Below, in pieces: positions 22,217-33,666 of a DNA stretch of 64,000 bases. This DNA comes from Perkinsus chesapeaki (Eukaryota > Perkinsozoa > Perkinsida > Perkinsidae), in NCBI GenBank assembly GCA_013115145.1, contig JAAPAO010000122.1:1-64000 (forward strand), read 5' to 3'. How positions within the stretch are numbered: position 1 is the stretch's first letter; each line of letters begins with the position of its first letter. Under the pieces are notes generated by a model. The model did not search any database. It saw only the letters and a list, made by a program, of their open reading frames with translations, and was not told the origin of the DNA. The translations under genes were made by a program, and so were the position numbers.

Positions 22217-23475
22217 TATTATATACCTCATTTACACATTCACACTCACATGACTGCGTGTATGATTGACAGTCGACTTGACCGCATTGCGCGTTTTGTG
22301 TTCAGAGTTCAATCCCAAACGAAAGGGAATCGCGAACCTGGAATCTGGAAAAATATTCAAAAAGCTGACGGCAAATAGAAGTTGGTGGTCCTTCGCGATC
22401 TCCGCGATTGCGGCACAGTCGTCAGGAAACTTCAACAGAGTATATTCTAAACACTGAAAGCAAGGCAAGTGCCAACAGAAAGCCAGGCCTTCAAAGTCTG
22501 GACTATAGTGCGTTCGCGTTTGTTGGGCAAGTTGATTAAAAATTCTAATTTAAAATTGAATATTTCGCGTTAGAGTGATGAAAATCGGCTGAAACCTTCC
22601 ATCCCTTGAAGGATATAGCTATAAGACAAGGGGAATCGATTGGTATAAAAACCCGTGGTACGGGAGTGTGGGAAGGGGAGAGCACCGAGTCTCAATTAAG
22701 TTATAATTCGATGATTGTTTGAGAGATTGGTGCTATCCATGTCTACGATGGTATTATGAGTAATGGCAATACTCTTGTCGATTTATGCAAATCAGTTTAT
22801 TAACCATCGAGAGACATCTCCCTACCTAGGATTTTAAAAAAAAGAATAATTAACAAACAACCTTGTTTGGCCTCAACATAACAGTATTTAGCCCAAAGCG
22901 GTTCATGAACGTCGATTGCGTATTGTGTTTGGGTGTACGTGCATCACAATGATCTGCACGCATGCACTCACCTCCCCGCGGGTTTTTACTATCGCTACGT
23001 TGCACTGCGCTATCAATAATTTTCATGACAAAACTCTCAGCCGTTTCATCGTGAGGGCGAGCGAGAAGAAAAATGACCGTACTCAGCGTTCGTTTTTGTT
23101 GGGCAACTCAACTATGCAACGTCTGCGTAACGTAACTTTTGGTATTCCAATGTCACAGGCGGTGTGACGCCTCCTGTGGGGATACTTGCAGGAATGTTGT
23201 TTATGTGCCGCTGGTGAGGGGTTAGCTAGACCAGCGTTTCACCTATTTGTGAGGTCACAAGCTATTGTAAATCGAAGCGCGTTGCCTGTCCGTTAGTCAC
23301 TACTTTTAGCGTATTTAGTGTGAAGCTTCCGGGGCCGTGTTCTTAGAGTCGGCTATCGGCTACCGATACTAGCGATCGACGAACACGAACTCCGGCCACA
23401 TTAGCGAGGTTCGTGTTTCCCCGAGCATATAGGGTTTCCACAAAAGATACCACAGTTATTCTGTCCCTTGAATGA
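22217..23475. other. Intergenic, no gene seen
   Basis: AT-rich 3' flank of the giant gene followed by the promoter side of the small secreted-protein gene. Short open frames on both strands at 22.2-22.5 kb and 22.9-23.2 kb have no supporting features. Confidence 0.6.
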
Positions 23476-26400
23476 ATGGGCCTCTTCGCCCTCCTTACAA
23501 TCGTGGTCATTGGCATTACTCTCGGCTATGTCCCTGATAACCGTACACTAGCTATGGTGGAGCTCGATTCCCATAATAGAGCTTCTCACGTGTATCATGC
23601 TGGAGAGAGCTACGATGGTGAATACTCTGTAACTTTTAAGAATCCTTTCCTGGACCTCAAGGTCGTCGTCAACTCTGTTACAAAAACTCTCCGTATTATG
23701 TTCCGCTGTGATGCCGCTGTAGGCCATATAACCACTTTGCCGATCACAAAGGATCGGGTGGACTCAGAGGTCTGTTACCTCAAAGCTAATCGTCTTTTAA
23801 GGGCATGTTTCGTCCTCACCACAAGGACTCATCAGTGGCTAACAGCGCCAGACACACCTTAAGTGCACCCCATACAGGTGGTTATCCAATTTACCCACAG
23901 GTATGGTACCTAACCCTAGAAATTTACTATCATTAAGAAAGCAATTCCAGTATAGGTCTGTTACCAGGACAACAACGATGCGTAGTAAGGTATGAAAGCA
24001 GCTGACCGCCACATTCCCCCATTACTAGTCGTTGCGTCCCGAAACGACCCTACTGGTAAAAACGCAACAAACACTCCTAAATGCCGAGAATATAATCAAT
24101 GACTAAACAAGATCTAGACAACGATCCAACTTTTATTCACTTTAAGAACGCGTTTTAAACACTTCTCGGCCTTGATGTTTTCTCGAAAACTACTCCAGCA
24201 TTCAGCATATCCCCAAAAATGTTCGTTTCTCACCGGTTAACGGACAGAGGTCTTCTCCTTCCACCACCAACTCCTTATTGTCTCGAACTCCTCGGAGTCG
24301 GTACGAATAGGGCTCATCACCGTCAGCATACTAATCATCTTCAATACTGACGACTAGATACTCCCGTCGAGCCTGGTGGTCTTGGGAGAAGCTAGACCAT
24401 ACAAACACCTTGTCTCGAAGGACTATGGGCATGTGATTAAATCAAGAATGCTAAAATCCGAGTCAACACTCCCCCATTACTAACACAACCCTACAAATCA
24501 CCCAACCAACGAGATCAACTCAGTTGTCTTTCCTTAGTCTCTTGGTCGGCTGCAACTCGTTGTCTCGGTCTCCTCTCCCCTTCTTCAATGACGTCGCATG
24601 AGCAGCCATCTCCAACTTACCACCTTTTACTCGGTGTACAGGCTTCACCCTGTAACTGGTCGGAGACAACACCTTAGTCACTAGATATACTCCATGAAAC
24701 TTGCGTTTTTGGAACTTAGAACCATGCACAGTAGTCGAGGAATCTCGCTTAAAGGCAACCTTGTCACCAACCTGAACTTTCGCCACTACTATTCGTACTC
24801 GGTCTAGGACAACCTACCTGACACACTTCTTCAGGCTCCATGTCCTTATGTTCCAACGCTCGTTTCCCAGCTATGCTTGATGTGCTGCAAACCAAGCTGA
24901 TGAACCTCCTTCAAGTGCTACCGCAGTCGTTCCACATATGCTTGGGCTGCTTCTTGGTAGCGTGCTTGAGGTTTAATGGGTTCTGTTTGGTACACCAAAG
25001 CATCCTGGGGCAATCGTAGTGCTCGACCAAATACCATCTCTGCTGGCGAGACCCCTAGTGACTCATTGGGCAACTGTCCGATTGTCATTATGGCCATTGG
25101 GACAATCTCATCCCAACCATTCAGATCCTTGTTGAGGACTGGACGCAATCTGGACTTCATGATCCTCACCAATCTCCCTACTACACCTTCCGCTAGCGCG
25201 TGGGAGGTAGGACCTGCACGTCCTTGTATCCCCATCATCTCATACATTTTGGTTAACAACACTCCAGTGAAAGAGACATCATTGTCCGTTTGTATGACTT
25301 GTGGTAATCCAGTTACCGGGAACACTTCTTCTACCAGAGCTTTTGCTACTTCATCGGCTGCTTTAGAACTTGTGGCACTTCAAACGGAAACCTTGAGCAC
25401 ACATCAACCACTAGTAGTAGATACTCACTTCCACGCTCGGTCTCACACCTTCACGCCTTCCCCTTTATCCAGCTGACGTTGCGGACAACTTGCGACATAC
25501 TCTACTGATGTCTTCTTTCGCATTAGCCCAGTAGAACCGTATAAGTAGCCTTGTCGCCAATTTATTGACCCCACTGGGGGTCCCCCAGATGTCCGGCTGA
25601 TCTCACATCATGAAATTGCCGGAGGATCTCTTGCCTTCGGGATTGAGGTACTACAATTTTCCCATCATATCGTAATACTCCTACGTCATCTAAATGGAAT
25701 TTTCGAAAACTGTGACCATCACCGAAGGATTCGACTTGTGCGCGAATTGCCACAATCCCAGGATCTCCATCTTGGGTGTCTTTCCATTCCTGACTAGATG
25801 CTTCGAACTGATGAACCATTATCGATCCCACCAGCACATAGACTATGGCCAATACTAGCATAGGCAATTAGGTTACCTTTCTGCAGCAGTACTGCACCAA
25901 TCCCATATGCCAACGCATCCGTTTCTAGAGTGAATGTCTTATCCCAAGCTGGTAGACCTAAACACGGCCTTTCGACCGATAAGTCCAACACCTTCTCATA
26001 AGCTGCCTGACATTCTTGAGACCATACGAATAGAGCATCCTTTTTTGTAAGGAGGGTTAACGGCTTGACCAGATGAGCATATCCTTTGATGAACTTCCGA
26101 AAATACCAAGTCATTCCTAGAAACGTCTAACGCCTTTTACCGACCTCGGAGGTTATTCTTTCAGAGTTTTCTCCACATTGAAATCAGCAGGCTGCACTTT
26201 ACGATAATCAATCACCGTTCTGTATTTACCCGGACTTTTGGGTTTGCCAATCATCTAAGCCGAAGATGTCCACGGACAGTCCGTGAGGGACTGTCAGATC
26301 GTCGCACCAAACCGAGCTCCAACAGCTCTTCCACTTGTGTCTTCATCTCCGAGAGGCTATGGGTGAAGCCGCTTCACTGAAGCGTCTCCGGTGCCTATTT

Positions 26401-27656
26401 TCATAGCTTCCAGACTACAAAAACCGATTGACTTCTCACAAACTGTCGGGTGCTTGCGTTCTAGAGTCTCAAGTTTCACTCTGTACTCCGGTGAGAGGGA
26501 GTCGCATCCTCTTACAGAGGGTATCCAAGTATCCCATGATGACGCACTCCTTGCTCCCGGGCTCCATCTCAAAACTCTTTCCACTGTCGCAGGTAAAAGA
26601 CTTTCAGTGTTCTTTTACTTGCACAAAGCCGATACTTTGGGACTTTGCCCATGACTGAAACCTGTCAAGATCTTCTGGCATCGTTTTCAGGTCTTCGAAA
26701 CTCTTTTCCATTTGAAAAGGTATTGGAGGAGACACGAGTACCGTAGGAGTTGCGGATTCTCCTTCGATCTGCTGCTTCGTGTATCCTAGTCCTAGAGGTC
26801 GTACTACTAGCCGGGGGAGGGTTGCCATGTTAAGGAGGTGGAGGGAGCCAGGAAACTGACTTAGCCTCGGGGACTCCACTGCTTTTGGCACCCACAACCG
26901 CTGTCGGGGGAAGTTCATTCTCATCCAATTCACTTCTCTCTACACGGCTGGCTGGAGCTTTAGGAGCGGAAGTTTTGGGATCAGCGGGGGGGGGCGAACC
27001 ATTCCTCTTCTGTTAGCATCAGGCTCACTCTCCTCCTCATTACTCGCCACGGAGTATGCCGGCTCAGTGTTAGACTCGAACTCTTGTTCGGATTCGGACA
27101 CTAATAAAGAAACAACAATCTGCGATGAAGACTTTTACCGGACTTCATCGCACTAGGAAGTCCTTTTGTTTCACCTACCACTTATGGAAACAAATCATTA
27201 AGTTTGTTAACTCAACCTAACCCCTTCCTCAACTCGGGTCCAATCATGACTATACTGGAATATTTTGATCATCACAAAGGATCGGGTGGACTCAGAGGTC
27301 TGTTACCTCAAAGCTAATCGTCTCTTAAGGGCATGTTTCGTCCTCACCACAAGGACTCATCAGTGGCTAACAGCGCCAGACACACCTTAAGTCCACCCCA
27401 TACAGGTGGTTATCCAATTTACCCACAGGTATGGTACCTAACCCTGGAAATTTACTATCATTAAGAAAGCAATTCCAGTATAGGTATGTTACCAGGATAA
27501 CAACGATGCACGATAAGGTACGATAGCAGCTAACCGCCACACCACTCATTTGATTCCATGGCAGTTGAGGAAGATGGACAGTTCGATTTAGAGTTGAACT
27601 TAAAGTTGGACGATTACAAACAGATGAGAAGCCAGTTTACTCGTCGTTGCCCATGA
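23476..27656 (+). CDS. Small secreted protein; its intron holds an LTR retrotransposon
   Basis: Exon 1 is 23476-23707, exon 2 is 27565-27656. The protein, about 107 residues, starts MGLFALLTIVVIGITLGYVP, a clear signal peptide. The rest has alternating hydrophobic residues like a small beta domain, ending in a charged 'LELNLKLDDY' region and stop TGA at 27654-27656. The intron (donor GTGATG after phase 1, acceptor GGCAG) is 3,857 nt long because a complete LTR element sits in it. Removing the element and one copy of the 5-bp target repeat leaves a 47-nt intron, the normal size in this genome. Without splicing the frame runs into the left LTR and stops at 23860-23862. Function not recognised. 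Confidence 0.6.
23737..24013 (-). repeat. 3' LTR (left copy)
   Basis: Direct repeat of 27265-27541. In element orientation it starts TGTGGCGG at 24013. The outer end is TTGCC on the plus strand, next to the candidate target repeat CCACT. The last codons of the unspliced frame that starts at 23476 are encoded by this LTR. Confidence 0.9.
24014..24023 (-). other. Polypurine tract of the retrotransposon
   Basis: AATGGGGGAA on the minus strand, directly abutting the 3' LTR. It is the expected primer site for plus-strand synthesis and fixes the element's orientation. Confidence 0.7.
24520..26933 (-). pseudogene. Retrotransposon pol remnant (RT fragment, RNase H, integrase)
   Basis: In minus-strand order. 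About 26.6-26.3 kb holds an RT N-terminal fragment with 'ELLELGLVRRSDSPS' and, near 26210, 'VIDYRKVQP'. The catalytic palm with the YxDD motif is missing. 'FLGMTWYFRKFIKGY' follows only about 100 bp later (near 26110), although roughly 500 bp normally separate these motifs. RNase H follows (FTLETDALAYGIGAVLLQKG, near 25900). The integrase zinc-finger fragment with 'HDVRSAGHLGD' is near 25590. The integrase core with 'QTDNDVSFTG' is near 25290. The C-terminal domain 'VQVGDKVAFKRDSS...GVYLVTKVL' lies at 24520-24786. Several stops and frame changes separate these pieces. The open frame at 26604-26933 is unassigned and may be gag or protease debris. Confidence 0.85.
27265..27541 (-). repeat. 5' LTR (right copy)
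   Basis: Direct repeat of 23737-24013, same length, about 95% identical by eye. The outer end ...CCGCCACA is followed by CCACT, the candidate target-site repeat. No convincing primer-binding site was recognised immediately inside. Confidence 0.9.
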
Positions 27657-28021
27657 TCTATCAACAAGCATTTTCAATAAATGGATTGGATTACTCTGGG
27701 AAGGGAGCAGCCATGAGCTTAGCTTGTCATTACAAATGGCAGTAATGATGCCAATATACATATTAATGGTATAGCTCATTTATACTAACCGACTACAAGT
27801 AGCTTAGTAGTCGAGTTTAACTGTGTACTGGATTTGAGCTCTCGAGTTGAAAAGTATCACTAACTCAACCAAGGCGTTATTAAGAATTTATAATGAATGC
27901 CAAAGTCTAAGATAATGCAAGCTACTAAGCAGTCGGTTCACCAATTGGAGTTGTTCGAGGTACCATTTTGGGTAACGAATACCTGCAATAATCGGTCACC
28001 AAGATCACAGTTATTATCAGT
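27657..28021. other. Intergenic between convergent genes
   Basis: AT-rich 3' flanks of the + strand secreted-protein gene and the - strand Gly/Tyr/Asn-rich gene. Nothing else seen. Confidence 0.6.
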
Positions 28022-28984
28022 TTACTTCAACAGAGCTTGAATTGCTATACCTTGAGCTGGTGGGACACGACATCTGATTGGCTCCCCCTCGGGAGAAGTG
28101 ACCTCAACCTGAAGGGTGTGGTTCTCACTATATGAGACCGCGAGGGTTACCATGAGGTGTCCTTTGTTCTGTCCGATGCGTGCATGGCTGCTCCCATCCT
28201 CCGATGCCCTCTCAGTACCAGTGAGAGGCTCAACAGCAGACTTTGCCTCGGCGTCACGGAAGTCCAGAGCCTGTATATGTCAATTGCCGATAAATATCCC
28301 ATATTAAACTCGTCTACCAGTATCTGTCCAGCACCTTTCCATCCGATGAGAAACTCATTAACCTTCGCGGGAGTTTCACCAGCTGCTGGTCTTGTAAGGA
28401 CGAGCTTCATCGGGTTGTTACCCGATTCCTGGAAGCAGCATGAAACAGGAGAGTGTAACGGTTCGACGCCTACCTCGGGGTTCCTAATTACATTACCAAA
28501 GTCGAGCTTCAGACGTACGTTTTTTCCATCGGCTTGGTAGTCAGTGTAATAAAATTGGTTCACAGGTAAAGCCGGCTTCGAGGCAGCCCCGAACTTGTTT
28601 CCACTCCAGCTCTTCTTATAGAATGAGCCGCCGCCATTTCCATTTCCCTTATTGAAGCTTGGACCATTGCCATACCGATTTCCGTAGCCTCCGCTACCAT
28701 AGCTGTTACCGTAGCCTTTATTGTAGCCATTGCCGTAAGTGTTACCGTAACTCTTCTTGTAACCACCACCATAGCTTTGACCATAGCCTTGTCCATTGCC
28801 ACTTTGACTGTAGTAAGTGCAAGAGGAGGCCCCAAAGCAGTTCTTCGACAACAGCAGTTTGGTTACAGCTCCTTGGAAGGGGCCTTGGCCGCTGAGTACC
28901 ATGAAGGGAGATTGGGAGAGCATTCCTTCCTTACTCTCGAAACTTACTATGGTAGTAGCATTTGGTACGAACAAATCGAATCAT
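28022..28984 (-). CDS. Gly/Tyr/Asn-rich low-complexity protein with duplicated C-terminal domain
   Basis: Four exons on the minus strand are consistent in phase: 28984-28948, 28891-28867, 28807-28318 and 28270-28022 (about 266 residues). The two downstream exons are well supported; the two short upstream ones are less so. After a short basic N terminus comes about 70 residues of low complexity built on G-Y-G-N/S and Y-K-K, resembling prion-like or structural Gly-Tyr proteins. The C-terminal part seems to hold two copies of one domain, each starting 'LDF' with 'VEPL' some 10 residues later, at about 28500 and 28265. No signal peptide is evident with the chosen start; another first exon could supply one. 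Function unknown. Confidence 0.6.
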
Positions 28985-29542
28985 CCCGAAAACACAATAT
29001 TGAAATATACTTAGATGATGCTTTAGTCTCAACATGAACGTCTCTAACATGAATAGCTATGACTTAACAGTGTACACATTACACCACAGGTGATATATAT
29101 AAGGCAAAGAACAGAAGATGAGCTCAACATTGAGCTCGTATAAGCATTAGAACATCTCGTCGCTATCGGTCATATCGCTGGCGGCGCCACTGCCACAGAC
29201 GCCTGAGATGCTAATAATAGTGATGCAACAGCTGCCTCGATGGCATCACCTGGATCACAGCAACGCCCTGAGCCGAGGCCAACTTCGAGATCAACTGCTA
29301 CCTGAAATCCAGTACGATATCATCTCCACTATAACGGCCTACAGGATACGACGCTTCATTCCCCATTAAGCTTTGTAAGCTGTCTCGCCTGGGGGACTCG
29401 GACGGCTGAGGTACCACATTGTATTGTGGAATTGATGTACCGAGCATCCCGACGTAGCCTTACAGTAGGGCCGACCGCAGCAGCTGCTGCTGCTGCCGGT
29501 GTCGCCAGTAAACACAAACTACCATTCGCTCCAGTGCAAAGT
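28985..29542. other. Intergenic or 3' end of the adenylyl cyclase gene
   Basis: Between two minus-strand genes. Short open pieces on the minus strand at about 29170-29380 could be extra C-terminal exons of the cyclase; none is convincing. A GCAGCTGCTGCTGCTGC tract lies near 29480. Confidence 0.4.
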
Positions 29543-32500
29543 CTATCCCGCCACTCCTCTAATGTCCTCTTGTTGGGCAGGACCTTCACAGGTTACCGAA
29601 TGATAGGCACCCGCGAGCCGTGGGAGCGCTACACTCCTATCCTTGGTACTGTCCATTTCCTTGTCAATAAAGAATGTCCTCATCATCCCCTTGCCCTTAA
29701 TAAACATCTCTCCGCGGTCAATAAGCTCAAAGTCACCCTTGATGCGTTGAGCGGTAGCCTCCGAACAATGGACCTGCTCGGCACCTTAGCGATGCCAGCA
29801 CTACTGAGCTTCCACCTTCATGGGCTCCCCATGACTCTCCATTCGGGAAGCAGTATTGACGCAATCACCCCAAACATCATAGATGAACTTCTTACGGCCG
29901 ATGACTCCGGCGACACACGAACCAGAGTGGCAGCCGACTCGCAGTTGAAGTGGATTTCCCATATCATCGCAGAACCTACGAGATGCCCTACACTTAAGGG
30001 TTCACCTGTTCGTGCACCTACACGCCGACATCAGCCACCATGTCCAGGCCCATACGAGCAACAGCGTGAGCATGCAGTGGATGAGGGGTGGGCAGGCCTG
30101 CTGCGGCCATGTACCTTCGGATATGGTTCTCCCGGGTAACGCTAACCGTCACGACTCACGCATCACCGATGGTCTTGATCTTCTCCAAGCCGTGCTTTTC
30201 GGCAATGTTGTCGAACATAAAGAACAGCTCATTCAACAATAGCAAAACTTGTTCAGGCGGGACTCTTGAAGAGATGGAAGTGAAACCAACAACATCGGCA
30301 AATAGGATAGATGCATCGTTGTAACTGAGACACTCGACCACTAGGCTTTATCGGAAGACCCGACCGCCCATTACAACAATTACCAATCCTCAGCTACGTC
30401 CTACTCGCGCATACGAGCATCGTAGCCGCCGCCCGGACTTACAACTCGGCCAGAGCAGAGTGATAAAGCCCGTTGGTTGATGCATTTCCCCCAACCGCAG
30501 TGGCTGCTGCAATCCCAGCAAAGCTTCGACTGTGCGGTACGCCTCCCCGCTTCGATACCTTCCCTGTCAGAAGCTGCGCTTGAGAGGAAGCTGCTGCAAT
30601 CTGGACAAAGGGGATCGATGTATCTTCCTTACTGGAGGCATCACCTGCATTGTAAAGGCGGCTGAGTTCTGCGTATTTATAGCATAGCCACACTGCTGTT
30701 GCGCCTGAGAGAATCCTTCCCAAATGACATAACCGAGCAAGGTAACCCTCTCACTGTGCTAGGCACGTGAAGGTAATTAGACTGCCCGCAGTTAGTTTGA
30801 GCCAGCAGCTGCCCCACCGATGAAACGCCTGATATCCAGGTCGCTGACATACCCGCCCAGCGCCCCCTACTCCTAGCAGTGTTGCACACGGAGACTGCGC
30901 TCATATCCTGCTGCTGCCGCTCCTTCAGAGTGTCTATGATGCGCTTAGGGAGGACCTGGCCTTAAGAAACTCAGCCACTCCGGGATTCCGTTCTCACGTT
31001 TCTAAGTAAGCGATCGCTCCGCTGCGATTCTATAGTAACCATCAACGACTGCACGAAGTCCTTCCGGCCCAGCACCTGAATCAGCTGTACCGCACCCCTA
31101 GGCTCCCTCCTTACCTCGAGTGAATAAGTGAGAACGGCTATGAAAACGGCACTGGCGACCATGATTACCGGGTCTGTTGGTAGGTCGAAGAACTCGCCAT
31201 GTTGCCGCGCCACGGCGGGGAAGGATGCCCGCAGAGCCACGAAGAGTATGATTTGGTACCTAGCGGGCTTATTACGTCTGCCGTGCTAGACCAGAGACAA
31301 GCGTCATTAGGATATCAGTTCGCCTGCCTCGATCGAGCTTAAAAAGTCCCTTATCCAGTCTCCACAGGAAATGATAAACCTATTGCCTCCGTGAGACCAG
31401 CACTTGCCTAATCCCGACACTGTCATCAGAGGGCTTACACTGTCATAGCGACCATGAGTATGAATCGGAGCCTATAGAGGCACCCCGAGACCAGCAGCAG
31501 GATGCAGAAGGTGCTGGCTTCATCCATGGGCCATGTGTACCAAGGGATCAGCTTCGGGCCTAGATACCTGTACCACGAAATCCCTGGATCAGAGGAAGGA
31601 GCGGTATGACATCCATAGCAGCGACAGAGTGACGGTGATCCACGCGAAAACGCCCTGGAAGGACTGAAAACGCTGTACAAGCCAGCGCCGCGGGGCCCTC
31701 CTCCGGGACCGCAGGCTCGACGACCGGCTGCCTCCGATGCTATCGTGTGACGTGCGAAGCGAGACGCCGGCACCCTTCCTGGAGACCGGCTCTCGCATGA
31801 GAATAGAAACTGCAATAAAGTGAACCTACAATAACAATTGCTTAGCAGGAGCAGCGGAGTCTTACTAGACCAAGGTAAATGAGGGAATTCAGAGGCTCGA
31901 CCAAGAGGCACCTTCCGAAGGTCGCCGTCGGGAAACGGTCATGCAAGGATTCATACCTAAGATCGAAATATATTGAGAAGGACACCCATGGGTGGAAGGA
32001 TGGGTAGGCTAACTTAGTGCCGCAATGAGGAGGCCTCCGAGCAGCAATATTAGGCTGAGGGCTCGTACCAAATGTAAACTTCTATACGCTAAGTCAATTT
32101 GATACCTGCCCACCAACAGCCACTGTAACCAGTGGAAAGCACCGTTACCCTCTTTCCAGGCCGGGGTTTTCGAACTCCAGTGTCAGCCAATGCATGCTTT
32201 GTCCATGGCGAGCCCACAGCTCCCGACGGTTCAACTTGTCATAGAGTACTGCATCCCACCTGCCTAAAAGTGCACCTAGAGTATGCGGTATGGCCTGCCC
32301 TAATTACAGTATAGCTTGCCGTTCTTAGGGTTCCGGCAATCGTGGAGCTTCAGAGGGATACGAAGTGTCCAAGGCAGCAACGACACAACAGAGAAGTCCC
32401 ACCTAGCAACACATGCAAGTGCATCATCAGGCTAGGTCCAGTAATCAAGCCGCTTAATAGCGCCAATGCACTCGCATATGCCCCCCCTTCACACCAACTA

Positions 32501-32692
32501 TCGTCACCTTATCAGAGCCCCCTTGCCACGAGGAGGCGGCAGAGGGAAGGTGTCCCACTCCGGAGGATCACTAGCTCCACTGTTCTTAACATCTGTGGTA
32601 CCATTGAGGGTGCCTACACAATAGCACCACCCGACAACCCAACACCCACAGGCTTCCCACTCACTGGTGGAGCCTCTGTTCGTGACCCGCAT
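29543..32692 (-). CDS. Membrane-bound class III adenylyl cyclase, multi-exon
   Basis: The start is ATG at 32692 (MRVTNRGST). Short exons with matching phases follow and encode several hydrophobic segments, for example '[15 protein letters not shown]' near 32050, '[12 protein letters not shown]' near 31630, '[12 protein letters not shown]' near 31490 and '[14 protein letters not shown]' near 31150. A soluble linker '[16 protein letters not shown]' (near 30930) leads into the catalytic domain at about 30340-29700. The domain shows FADVVGFTS (first metal Asp), [44 protein letters not shown] (second metal Asp, Asn and Arg of the transition-state pair) and GEMFIKGKG. Lys in KIKTIGDA and Asp in YDVWG are the adenine-selecting residues, so cAMP rather than cGMP production is predicted. 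The 3' end is uncertain; the frame stops at 29543, but further exons are possible. Confidence 0.8.
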
Positions 32693-33666
32693 AGCAGTAT
32701 CGACTGCACCAGGTCCACGCTCTAGGGATGAGGCTCTGATCGATCAGCTTTCGATGAGGGAATGTGATCGGGCTCGGGCTACCTTCCCTCCACTGAATAG
32801 ATACTGCCTCCTTGCTGCTCAATCATAGTTGAGGAGGACTTCCGAAACCGAAACAGTCCCATTTATGAGAATTTACTACCGCCCAATACCCGCCAGGTGA
32901 CCGCATAATAACTCAACACCGAAGCCTTCAGCCGTAGTATGAAACACACCTAGTGGAGAAGCAACAGCAGCATGATGATGAGCACCACAGTCCTCTGGTA
33001 GAACTGGGCACGACATCAGAGCAGTCGCAGCCTTGTAAAGTTACAAACGGCGATGATGTTATTATTGTGAACTATTAGGATGCTAATGATGAGTAACAAT
33101 GATGGTGATAAGCCATCCAGACAGTAGAGCCTTCAAGTCAGCGAAAGCACATTGCTTGTGAGCCTCATCATGGACCCACAGCGGATGCCGTTGCGTACAC
33201 TAGTATGACTCTTGCCTAGTGATGGTAGTAGTATAGGATAAGTTTACTAGTATTATTATGATAAGTAGTACAGGATAGAGAGAACAGAAGGCAGAAGGAG
33301 AAGAAAGAATAGAAAGGATGGGGGCGGAAAATATAGTCGTCTTAACAACGACATCATCGCCTCATTACTATTATTGTTGCACTCAGCGAGAGCAAGCAGC
33401 AGGGTACGATACCTGGCCAGTACCATCAACGGACTAATGCCCGGATGAGGTAGATGAGCTAGGCATTAGAGATAGGAACAATAACAAGGGCGATAGAAAC
33501 ACTGCCTACATCCTCTTCTGGACAGCTGCTGAACCCATCAAGACCTTGATAATAATGATGATGACTGATCGCAAGGACCAAAGTCGGAAAAAAGGATTCT
33601 CAAATTCGTGGCATACCGACATCCACATCGATATCGAAGGGATGCCCTTCGCGGACCTAGTGGGCT
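32693..33666. other. Intergenic; contains conserved paired boxes
   Basis: No gene recognised. AT-rich with scattered GATGAT and TATTAT runs near 33.05-33.3 kb. Two boxes at 33140-33196 recur downstream of the neighbouring paralogue (see separate entries). Confidence 0.55.
33140..33196. other. Conserved non-coding element, copy 1
   Basis: Two boxes, 33140-33161 (22 nt, core AGCACATTGCTTGTGA) and 33176-33196 (21 nt, CCACAGCGGATGCCGTTGCGT), separated by 14 nt. The same boxes in the same order lie at 35659-35680 and 35688-35708. Box one can form a small CACA/TGTG hairpin. It lies about 470 bp beyond the stop of the transporter gene at 33667. Confidence 0.6.

Larger units (their letters stand above)
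23737..27541 (-). mobile_element. Ty3/gypsy-type LTR retrotransposon, degenerate and internally deleted
   Basis: Two direct repeats of equal length (277 bp) flank 3.25 kb of decayed pol sequence read on the minus strand. Flanking CCACT at 23732-23736 and 27542-27546 is a candidate 5-bp target-site duplication. The minus-strand LTR begins TGTGGCGG. A purine tract (AATGGGGGAA on the minus strand, 24014-24023) lies immediately inside the 3' LTR, as expected for the plus-strand primer. Domain order read on the minus strand is reverse transcriptase fragment, RNase H region, integrase zinc finger, integrase core, integrase C-terminal domain, which is the Ty3 order. Stops and frameshifts interrupt it. 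No gag was recognised. By eye the LTRs differ at about 15 positions, so the insertion is not very recent. Confidence 0.88.

Noticed and set aside
22916-23167. 83-codon frame in the spacer before the secreted-protein gene
   Set aside because: Lacks an ATG at its start, no motif, composition like the surrounding spacer.
29426-30139. Long plus-strand open frame (237 codons)
   Set aside because: It is antisense to the catalytic exons of the cyclase, whose minus-strand motifs are unmistakable.
32342-32725. 127-codon plus-strand open frame
   Set aside because: Overlaps the minus-strand first exons of the cyclase, which have matching splice phases and a sensible N terminus.
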